57,951 nt of DNA, from positions 1 through 57,951 of the forward strand of contig CAIRTQ010000063.1 of NCBI GenBank assembly GCA_903881545.1. Reading direction: 5' to 3'. The notes beneath the pieces were generated by a model. The model had not been told where the DNA came from. It did no database searches and saw only the letters and a list, made by a program, of their open reading frames with translations. Source of the DNA: an uncultured Elusimicrobia bacterium (GTDB taxonomy: Bacteria > Elusimicrobiota > Elusimicrobia > UBA1565 > UBA9628). Shown here piece by piece: positions 8,877-15,030 of this stretch (position 1 is the first letter of the stretch; each line of letters opens with the position of its first letter). The position numbers were made by a program, and so were the translations under genes.

Positions 8877-9007
8877 CTCGCCGGGCCGGCCGGAAGCCCA
8901 GGTTGTTGTTGCGGTTGCCCGGGTCGTTGTTGTTCCGGTTGGCCGACCGCGCGTTGTCGGCGTCGTTGTTCCACGAGCCGCCACGATTCACGCGGTTGGA
9001 GCCCGTA
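8877..9007 (-). repeat. DGR template repeat (TR)
   Basis: This 131-bp repeat matches 10989-11119 (constant offset 2112, no gaps) except at 15 positions. All 15 are T on the plus strand, i.e. A in the TR sense strand; no other base differs. About 30 TR adenines are present, clustered as AAC codons. This is the fingerprint of adenine-specific mutagenic retrohoming. Read in the protein frame the TR says TGSNRVNRGGSWNN and then an Asn-rich stretch ending LGFRPARR. Its first 20 bases overlap the 3' end of the reverse transcriptase gene. Homology stops abruptly at both ends. Confidence 0.97.
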
Positions 9008-10025
9008 ATGCCCCCGTACCAGAATCCATCAAATCGCCCAGCGAGCGCCTTAAAGCCAGGGTGTCCGCATGCGCGGCGTGGCCCAGGCGGCTTCTTAGAG
9101 AGGCGGCGAGCGCGTCCTCGCTCAGCCGCCCGCTCGCCAAGCCTTGCGCCCCCTGCCTCAGGGCGTAGACGAGCCTGCGTTTGCCCGGGCCGTCGAGGCG
9201 GACGAGCTTCGGCCATAGGCGCAGACCAAGAAACGGGATTCCCTCCGAGACCGGAGCGAGCACGCTCGCCTCGTCCTTGAGTTCCAGCTTGAGCTCCTGC
9301 TCCACGAACTCTTGGATCCGCCGCCGGGCGTCGCGCAAGGACTCCTTGGCAGCCGAGAACAGCAGGAGATCATCCATGTAGCGCAAGTAGCCCCGGACCT
9401 TAAGCTGCTGCTTGATGAAATGGTCGAGGGGGCAGAGGTAGTGGTTGGCAAAATGCTGGCTGGTGAGGTTGCCGATGGGAAGCCCCTTGCCCGCGGCCGA
9501 GCCGGGCGCGCCGTGGCCAATGATGCGGCCGGCCAGTTGGAGAAGACGGGCGTCCTTGACCAGCCGCCGCAAGCCCGCTTTGAGGACCTCATGATCCACG
9601 TTCTCGAAGAACTTACGGATGTCGAGCTTGAGGAAATAACCGTAGCGCCGGGAGAAAGCCCGCGCCCGCCGCGCCGCGGCGTGGGAGCCTTTGCCGGGCC
9701 GGCAGGCGTAGCTGTCGGAGATTGCGGCCCGCTCGAAAAGCGGTTCCAAGGCCGCGCAGAGGGCGTGGTGGGCCACCCGGTCCCGGAAGTCGGCGGCGGA
9801 GATGGTCCTGGGCTTGGGGTCGGAGACAAAGAAAGTCCGGTAGGGCCGGGGCTGATAGCCGCCGTCAATCAGCTCGCGTTGGAGCTTGAGGACCTCGGTC
9901 TCCAGATGAAAAAGGAAAGAAGCCGCGGACTGGCTTTGGCCCTTGCCGCGCGCGGCGCGGCGGGCCGCGGCGCAAAGCGCGCTGAAGTCCGCGACCTGCG
10001 CGAAGAGATGCCCGGCCCGCTTCAC
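8988..10025 (-). CDS. DGR reverse transcriptase
   Basis: A 345-residue reverse transcriptase that would copy the TR transcript into adenine-mutated cDNA. The catalytic motifs are FLKLDIRKFF (Asp135) and RYMDD (residues 215-219). Motif 4 is IGNLTSQ (184-190), the (I/V/L)GxxxSQ signature that separates DGR enzymes from group II intron and retron types (which have QGxxxSP). The start is GTG at 10025, overlapping the Avd stop as GTGA, so the two are translationally coupled. The last about seven codons lie inside TR. There is no thumb-associated maturase or endonuclease domain, as expected. Confidence 0.96.
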   Translation of the reverse strand: MKRAGHLFAQVADFSALCAAARRAARGKGQSQSAASFLFHLETEVLKLQRELIDGGYQPRPYRTFFVSDPKPRTISAADFRDRVAHHALCAALEPLFERAAISDSYACRPGKGSHAAARRARAFSRRYGYFLKLDIRKFFENVDHEVLKAGLRRLVKDARLLQLAGRIIGHGAPGSAAGKGLPIGNLTSQHFANHYLCPLDHFIKQQLKVRGYLRYMDDLLLFSAAKESLRDARRRIQEFVEQELKLELKDEASVLAPVSEGIPFLGLRLWPKLVRLDGPGKRRLVYALRQGAQGLASGRLSEDALAASLRSRLGHAAHADTLALRRSLGDLMDSGTGALRAPTA

Positions 10026-10366
10026 TGGGTTGCCCGGCTGCGAATCCAGCCGCCGATCATGCAGCCGGCTTCATCTATGTTGCGCGCGACGTGCTCGAAG
10101 CCTTTGTGGTCAAGATGCCGCTCGTCGTGGCTGATCCTCAGAAGCACCCGCAGCTTTTCCAGGTCAACATTCGCCTGCCTCAAGACGGCCGACTTATCCT
10201 TGGTGTAGCGCGCCTCGACAATCTGCTCCAGGACGTCGAGCGCCAGGTTGTCTATGCGCGAGGACAGGGTGAAACGCACGCGCTTGGGAAATTTCTCCGT
10301 GCGCGAGAGGATGTCCCTGAGGGTCTTTTCCCAGTGGACGAAAAGGGGGAGCTCGACGGAGGCCAC
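10022..10366 (-). CDS. avd: Avd, DGR accessory variability determinant (four-helix bundle)
   Basis: A 114-residue member of the bAvd/23S-intervening-sequence four-helix-bundle family. In the Bordetella phage system Avd forms a basic pentamer that binds the reverse transcriptase and is required for cDNA synthesis. Characteristic segments are EKFPKRVRFTLSSRIDNLALD, here the FPKRVRFTLSSRIDN core, followed by IVEARYTKD and LEKLRVLLRISHD. Translation begins at a GTG (10366), 6 bp after the HRDC stop, using the run of Gs as ribosome site. The stop overlaps the RT start by 4 bp. Confidence 0.93.
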   Translation of the reverse strand: MASVELPLFVHWEKTLRDILSRTEKFPKRVRFTLSSRIDNLALDVLEQIVEARYTKDKSAVLRQANVDLEKLRVLLRISHDERHLDHKGFEHVARNIDEAGCMIGGWIRSRATQ

Positions 10367-10369
10367 GAA

Positions 10370-10870
10370 TTACCCCCCCCCCCCCGACGAGGATTCCGGT
10401 TTTTGCGCGGCCGATCCCGCGGCCAGCCCGGCAAGCAGCGCTAGGATTTCCTCGCCCCAGCGCGCGGATTTGGCCTCGCCGATGCCGTCGATCTCGCGCA
10501 GCATCGCGAGCGACGCGGGCCGCTTCATGGCGAGTTCCGCCAACTCTCGATTGTTGAGTATAAGGTACGGCGGCATGCCTTCGCGCTTGGCCTTGCGGCC
10601 GCGCCAAAGACGCATCTCGTCATAAATGCGCTTGCCCGGATCGTCGAGCTCGGCGCGCCAGTCCTTGCGGACGGCCTCAGGCGAAGCATGCGCGCCGTCG
10701 GGCAGTTCCCGGTAGCGGACGACCAAGACGAGCGTCGGGGTTTTTTCGTGCACGAGGAAATGTTCCGACACTTCGATCATGTCCTTGCCGAGTTGGAATT
10801 CGGCCAAGTCCTTGTCGTCGAATTTGCCCGTCGCGGGATCAAGGCGCAGGGTGAATATTTTAAGCTTCAT
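10370..10870 (-). CDS. HRDC-domain DGR accessory protein
   Basis: A 166-residue protein. The first about 75 residues form a small domain typical of DGR-associated HRDC proteins, with KIFTLRLDP at the start and HFLVHEKTPTLVLVVRYRE. Residues about 80-150 are an HRDC domain with DEMRLWRGRKAKREGMPPYL, here the LWRGRKAKREG core, then MLREIDGIGEAK, resembling the RecQ/RNase D C-terminal fold that binds nucleic acid. HRDC proteins are a known alternative DGR accessory. Here it lies between the variable protein and avd. It ends in four Gly codons inside a 13-G run, then TAA. The ATG at 10870 follows a 110-bp gap that carries a hairpin. Confidence 0.85.
   Translation of the reverse strand: MKLKIFTLRLDPATGKFDDKDLAEFQLGKDMIEVSEHFLVHEKTPTLVLVVRYRELPDGAHASPEAVRKDWRAELDDPGKRIYDEMRLWRGRKAKREGMPPYLILNNRELAELAMKRPASLAMLREIDGIGEAKSARWGEEILALLAGLAAGSAAQKPESSSGGGG
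10373..10385. repeat. 13-bp G/C homopolymer
   Basis: Thirteen consecutive C on the plus strand (G on the coding strand) span the last codons of the HRDC gene, ending one base before its TAA. The run supplies the ribosome-binding Gs for the Avd GTG start. A one-base change would read the HRDC protein past its stop into a different frame, not into Avd. Such runs slip during replication and are also error-prone in sequencing. Confidence 0.9.
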
Positions 10871-10897
10871 GGTTTACTAAGCGGCTTCGGTCGCTCT

Positions 10898-10925
10898 TCC
10901 GGTCGCGGCTTCGCGCGCGACCGGA
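10898..10925 (-). other. hairpin/cruciform candidate downstream of VR
   Basis: A perfect 10-bp stem (TCCGGTCGCG with its complement CGCGACCGGA) encloses an 8-base loop at 10908-10915. It lies 63 bp beyond the 3' end of VR, between the variable protein stop and the HRDC start. No T-run follows on either strand, so it is a poor intrinsic terminator. In the Bordetella phage and Legionella DGRs a hairpin just after VR promotes target recognition; this is a positional analogue, although further from VR than usual. Confidence 0.5.
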
Positions 10926-10980
10926 CTCGCTCCCTCCGCGACAAACTCGGTAAAGGGTAATAGGGTTAAAGGGCAGAGTG

Positions 10981-12564
10981 TTATTGACCTCGCCGGGCCG
11001 GCCGGAAGCCCAGGTAGATGCCGCGGTAGCCCGGGTCGTTGAAGCTCCGGTAGGCCGACCGCGCGTAGTCGGCGCCGCCGTTCCACGAGCCGCCACGAAT
11101 CACGCGGTAGGAGCCCGTAGGACTTTCCCAGGCGCTCCCATCAGTCGGCGCTCCATTGTACGAGTCATGATACCAATCCTGCACCCACTCCCAAGCGTTG
11201 CCCGCCATGTCGCATAAACCCTGCTGCGTGTTGCCCGCGGGCTTAGAACACACGGGCCATGTCGCATTACGGCCACAACCTGCTGAACCCCCTGCGGAAA
11301 TGACGGCTCTGTCGCATGTGGCTTCCGCATCCCCCCATGGATACTTCTGCTCCTTGCCCCCGCTTCTCGCCGCGTATTCCCATTCAGCCTCTGTGGGCAG
11401 GCGACCTCCGGCCCATTTGGAAAAAGCCTGGGCTTGGCCCCAGTCCACGCAGACCACGGGCTGGTCGTCTCCCTGAAAATAATACGGCAGGGTGCCTTGC
11501 ACCACTTGCGACCCGTTCCATATATAGCATGTCCCATCCGACACATGCGCCGCCGCGCAAGCGCCGGCCGCCACGCACTTCTTATACTGCCCGAAGGTCA
11601 CCAAGGTCTTCGCCATCTGGAAGGACTTGACCGTGACGCTATGCGCCGGACCCTCATCGCCATTGCCGGAGCCCATCGTAAAGTTCCCGCCCGGAATACT
11701 CACCCACTCGATCCCGCCTGACGATTTCGCCGCCCACAAATTCCTGCCCATGAAGCAGCCGTAACGCACCACCTCGCGGAATATCTCCTCGAACAACTGC
11801 CCCTCGGTCAGCCAGACAAAACAAACCAAGCCAGCTAGCAAGGCCAACCCGATCTTTCTTGGACCAATCCTGGATGCCAGCTTGCCCATTTCACCAAGGA
11901 CATCCCCGAAATCCAAATATTTTTCCTTGCTGATCGAGATTTGATAGACAAAGAAAACGCTTAGCACCCCGGCCGTTATCAATGCAAGATAATACCCCAA
12001 CTGGTAGCCCGCCTGGATAACCCCATTGGCTTCGGAAAGCGCGCCTGCCACCCGCATCGGAAAGACAATCAACCCGGCAAAGGCTATCCAGGCGGCCAAG
12101 GCTGCAAATGATTGCTTGCTTTTCCCCGGGAAAACCAAGGATGCAATCAACCCAAAAATAGCGACAACAAATACAACGACAAGAGACACCTCCCTTACTT
12201 GGCCTCTTACGGAATTGGGGACATTAAGGTTTTGGCCCATGAAAGACTGCGGCACATCCGCCATCTTCTGGCCAACGACCAATTGCACCTCGGTGAACTG
12301 AAAAGTGACGAAGGGAAGCAAGAACATGAGTAGAATCATCCCAAAACCGGCCCCGGAAATAGTTGAGGAGAATTTCGTAAGAGCTTCACCAAACCCGCTT
12401 CCGTTTGCCAGTCCCACCCCGCATTTGACGCATATGATCTGCTTGGGACTGGTCTCTGTTCCACACTCCTGGCAATATTTGTTTTCAGCCCACGGCGGCA
12501 CCCCGCACGCAGGGCAGGCAATAGCCTTCGGGTTGACCTCTTTGCCGCAATTTCTACAAAACAT
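10981..12564 (-). CDS. DGR variable protein: zinc ribbons, membrane segments and FGE/C-type-lectin display domain
   Basis: A 527-residue target of the retroelement. Residues 1-50 hold two zinc ribbons (CRNC..CPAC and CQEC..CVKC). About five hydrophobic segments follow (72-90, 126-146, 152-170, 190-208, 238-252). Residues 285-526 form a formylglycine-generating-enzyme/sulfatase-modifying-factor domain, with IPGGNFTMGS, RLPTEAEWEYAAR, YPWG and DMAGNAWEWVQDW. This is the fold whose C-terminal loops DGRs diversify. VR covers residues about 483-525. With an odd number of membrane segments the ribbons and lectin domain would lie on opposite sides, so surface display is plausible. The ATG at 12564 follows AAGGGAGA. 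The domain is probably a binding scaffold rather than an enzyme. The ligand is unknown. Confidence 0.92.
   Translation of the reverse strand: MFCRNCGKEVNPKAIACPACGVPPWAENKYCQECGTETSPKQIICVKCGVGLANGSGFGEALTKFSSTISGAGFGMILLMFLLPFVTFQFTEVQLVVGQKMADVPQSFMGQNLNVPNSVRGQVREVSLVVVFVVAIFGLIASLVFPGKSKQSFAALAAWIAFAGLIVFPMRVAGALSEANGVIQAGYQLGYYLALITAGVLSVFFVYQISISKEKYLDFGDVLGEMGKLASRIGPRKIGLALLAGLVCFVWLTEGQLFEEIFREVVRYGCFMGRNLWAAKSSGGIEWVSIPGGNFTMGSGNGDEGPAHSVTVKSFQMAKTLVTFGQYKKCVAAGACAAAHVSDGTCYIWNGSQVVQGTLPYYFQGDDQPVVCVDWGQAQAFSKWAGGRLPTEAEWEYAARSGGKEQKYPWGDAEATCDRAVISAGGSAGCGRNATWPVCSKPAGNTQQGLCDMAGNAWEWVQDWYHDSYNGAPTDGSAWESPTGSYRVIRGGSWNGGADYARSAYRSFNDPGYRGIYLGFRPARRGQ
10989..11119 (-). repeat. DGR variable repeat (VR)
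   Basis: This is the recipient copy of the 131-bp template at 8877-9007. Fifteen of about thirty template adenines have been replaced by T, G or other bases, and no non-adenine position differs. The changes alter twelve residues of the variable protein: 486, 489, 496, 497, 500, 505, 507, 508, 513, 515, 516 and 517. The invariant GC-rich 3' block LGFRPARR acts as the place where the initiation-of-mutagenic-homing sequence would be. The repeat ends 5 bp before the stop codon. Confidence 0.97.
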
Positions 12565-12646
12565 GGCATTCTCCCTTATAGTCCAATCTCATGATTGCCG
12601 ATTATTTGAACAAGCCCATACCGCGGTAGCTTACCATACGGCGAAG

Positions 12647-13042
12647 TTATCGCGCCATGCCTTTCTCAAGGGTTTTCACCACGGCGGTCATGAGGGCGCA
12701 GAAGCCGCCGATTTCCGAGAAGATGGCCCGCGCCAGCTCTTCTTTATAGGTGTGGGCTGTCTCATTGCGGCGGTCGGTCATGCGCAAGAGGACCTCCGTC
12801 TGTCCCTCATCCACGAGGCCGGAGGCGAAGAGCTCCCGAAAACAAGATTTCGGCGAATTGATCGCCTTGCCCTCGATTTCGCGCAGATACGCCTGCGTGA
12901 ACTTCCAGAAAGCCTCGAAGGTGAACTCGAAGCGCTGGATGGCGGCGTCCCGGACGATGACGGAAAACGGCTCTTGGAGGACCGCTTGCAGCGACTTGAG
13001 AGACTTGTTCGCGTCCGCGCGTTTGAGGCTCAGTCTTTCCAT
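12647..13042 (-). CDS. HEPN-domain HepT-like toxin (HI0074 family)
   Basis: A 131-residue all-helical HEPN protein of the HI0074/nucleotidyltransferase-substrate-binding family. The RNase motif RX4HXY is intact as RNETAHTY (residues 92-99), followed by an aromatic-rich C-terminal helix. HepT proteins cleave RNA or are inhibited by AMPylation from their MntA partner. The gene overlaps the upstream nucleotidyltransferase gene by 13 bp. Together they form a classic HEPN/MNT pair. It lies about 80 bp upstream of the DGR variable protein, in the same direction. Confidence 0.85.
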   Translation of the reverse strand: MERLSLKRADANKSLKSLQAVLQEPFSVIVRDAAIQRFEFTFEAFWKFTQAYLREIEGKAINSPKSCFRELFASGLVDEGQTEVLLRMTDRRNETAHTYKEELARAIFSEIGGFCALMTAVVKTLEKGMAR

Positions 13043-13326
13043 ATGATCCCATCCTTGAGCGCCTGGGCTCTCAGGCGCTGAGATGTCTCGGCGAGATTGA
13101 CGATCTCGACTTTGTAAGGGATGTTCAGCCGGTCCACTTCCTCGTCGAGCGACGCCAGTTTCGCCGGGTCGAAACCCTGGGCGGGGAGGATGCCGATGTC
13201 GATGTCGGAGGCGCCGGCGTGGTCGCCGCGGGCGCGCGAGCCGAACAGCAGGACGCGCACCGGCTCGTTTCGGAAGAAACCCGTCAGGAATTCGCGCAAG
13301 CGGTCAAGATGCCTTTCAGCGGCCAT
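13030..13326 (-). CDS. MntA-like minimal nucleotidyltransferase (antitoxin)
   Basis: A 98-residue minimal nucleotidyltransferase. The polymerase-beta-type motif GSX10DXD reads FGSRARGDHAGASDIDIG, with Gly29-Ser30 and Asp41/Asp43 as the metal ligands. A third acid would be Glu near KVEIVNL. In characterised pairs MntA blocks HepT by adding AMP groups to its Tyr. The upstream gene of the pair, it overlaps the HEPN gene by 13 bp. Confidence 0.87.
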   Translation of the reverse strand: MAAERHLDRLREFLTGFFRNEPVRVLLFGSRARGDHAGASDIDIGILPAQGFDPAKLASLDEEVDRLNIPYKVEIVNLAETSQRLRAQALKDGIIWKD

Positions 13327-13352
13327 GATTGGACTATGATATCACAATCCAT

Positions 13353-15026
13353 TCAAGGCTTGGCCTTCCCCTCGAAGTACGGGTGCTCCAGGTAGGGCTT
13401 CTTCTCCGGCTTGCGGTCCACCTTCTTGAGCTCCATCTCCTGGACCAGGATGGAGGGCGCCACGACGGAGGCCGGCACCGTGCTGCGGCCGTTGGAGCCG
13501 TGGTTGAAATTGAAGACAGACATCTCCCGCGACGCCGCCACGATGTCGCGCAAAGGCCGGAGTCCCGCGCCCGTGAACTCCACCCCCCGCACCGCCTCAT
13601 CCGGGCGGCCGTCCGCGAACACCTTGTAGGCCACGACCGGGCTCAGGCCATCCATCTTGCGCACCAGGATCCCATAGTCCAGCTCCAGTTCCCGGCACAT
13701 CGCGCGCAGCCGGTCCTTGAGCTCGGCCAAAGGCACGGACCTCTCCGGCGTCACCACCAGGTTGCCCATCCGCCCCGAAGGCTCGCCGAAAAAGGCCGCG
13801 CGGCCATGGCCGTTGGAATGCCGCCGCTCCCGGATCGGCGCGCGGCTCATGTAAAGGTCTACCAGCTTGCCCTTGCGCACCAACTCCACGCGTTGGGCCG
13901 GCACCCCCTCGTCGTCTATCGTGTAATGGCCGAAAAGCGGCACTCCGTCATAGCGCTCCAGCGCCGGATCGTCTACGATGTTCAGGAAGGGGACGGCCAC
14001 GCGCATCCCCAGTCGGCTCACGAAAGGCGGCGCGTCGTAGATATGGTTGTTCTCGTCCTCGGCCCAGCTGCCGCGCGGGTTGGAGATATTGTCCACCAAC
14101 AGCACGTCGAAGAACTCGGCCGCGGCCTCCGCCTCGAAGAGGACCGGCCCGACATACGCCTCCACGGTCGAGCCGTGGACCTCGTCCACGACGCCTTGGG
14201 CGAAGCGCTTCACTTCGGCCTTCAGCGCCTCCAGGCCGGGCACGTCCTTCCAGTCCGGATAATGCCAGGTCAGGCTGTCGCCCACGCGCGATCCATCGAC
14301 GGCCTGCGTGTTGACGCCGAGATTGATGGTGATCCGCGTGTCCGAACCCCGCACCGCCGTGCCCTCGCTGTTAAGCAACCGCCGGGTCCCGCTCACATAG
14401 CCCAGCTCGACGCGGGATTCCTGGATGTCCGGGAACTCCCGGAACACCGCGGACAGGTCCTTGATCCGCTGCTCCCAAAGCGCGCGGTCCAGCGGGGTCC
14501 GGGACACCTCCGCGAGCGATTGCGTGGAAGGCTCCCGGGAAAAATCGTCGTTCGATTCCGCGATCATGTGCTTCTTTTTAAAGGCAGTCTTCTTGGCCAG
14601 GCTCTCCAGGGCGCTCTTATAGGCTTCGTCGCTCGCGGCCCACAGGGCGTGGCGCAGGTTGTCGTAGTCATCCTCGAAAGACGCGCTGGCCTGGCCCGAC
14701 GAGGCGCCGTACGGCAAGCCCGCCGGGAGGAAGTTGTTGTCGTCGAAGGAATAGTCTCCCACGCGCAAGTCGGCCCGCAACTCCAGAAACGCGCGCTCCT
14801 GGCTGCTGGAAAGCGCGCCGAAGCTCGCGGAGATGAAGGCCTGGATCCCGTCCCGGACCGCGTAAGACGCGAAGTAAGGCCCGGGCAGGTCGTCCATGCG
14901 CAGGCGGCGCATGGTCCGGTCGAGCTCGGCGCGCATGGCCTGGAACACCTTGTCATCGGCAGGCAAGGCGGCCCCCCAGGCCGGGCGCAGGCCGGCGAGC
15001 AACACCAGGACGAGGAGGCTTCTCAT
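13353..15026 (-). CDS. exported TldE/PmbA-like inactive partner of a TldD-type peptidase
   Basis: About 557 residues. It begins with a signal peptide (MRSLLVLVLLAGLRPAWG) set by the ATG at 15026, 4 bp after the upstream stop. The TldD/PmbA fold is evident and the protein aligns along its length with its neighbour: a segment SDTRITINLGVNT matching the strand before the metal site, and late motifs VVAYKVFADGRPDEAVRGVEF and SVVAPSILVQEMELKKV in parts. At the place where the neighbour has HEIFGH it has EFFDVLLVDN, so the zinc ligands are missing. TldE in the TldD/TldE heterodimer is likewise zinc-less. Export is the unusual point, because the E. coli pair is cytoplasmic. Confidence 0.82.
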   Translation of the reverse strand: MRSLLVLVLLAGLRPAWGAALPADDKVFQAMRAELDRTMRRLRMDDLPGPYFASYAVRDGIQAFISASFGALSSSQERAFLELRADLRVGDYSFDDNNFLPAGLPYGASSGQASASFEDDYDNLRHALWAASDEAYKSALESLAKKTAFKKKHMIAESNDDFSREPSTQSLAEVSRTPLDRALWEQRIKDLSAVFREFPDIQESRVELGYVSGTRRLLNSEGTAVRGSDTRITINLGVNTQAVDGSRVGDSLTWHYPDWKDVPGLEALKAEVKRFAQGVVDEVHGSTVEAYVGPVLFEAEAAAEFFDVLLVDNISNPRGSWAEDENNHIYDAPPFVSRLGMRVAVPFLNIVDDPALERYDGVPLFGHYTIDDEGVPAQRVELVRKGKLVDLYMSRAPIRERRHSNGHGRAAFFGEPSGRMGNLVVTPERSVPLAELKDRLRAMCRELELDYGILVRKMDGLSPVVAYKVFADGRPDEAVRGVEFTGAGLRPLRDIVAASREMSVFNFNHGSNGRSTVPASVVAPSILVQEMELKKVDRKPEKKPYLEHPYFEGKAKP

Positions 15027-15030
15027 GGCC

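Noticed and set aside
8650..9216. Open minus-strand frame through the TR (would encode the Asn-rich TR peptide)
   Set aside because: It overlaps the RT gene in another frame and contains the TR in the protein frame only because TR is a copy of VR; no ribosome site or homologue.
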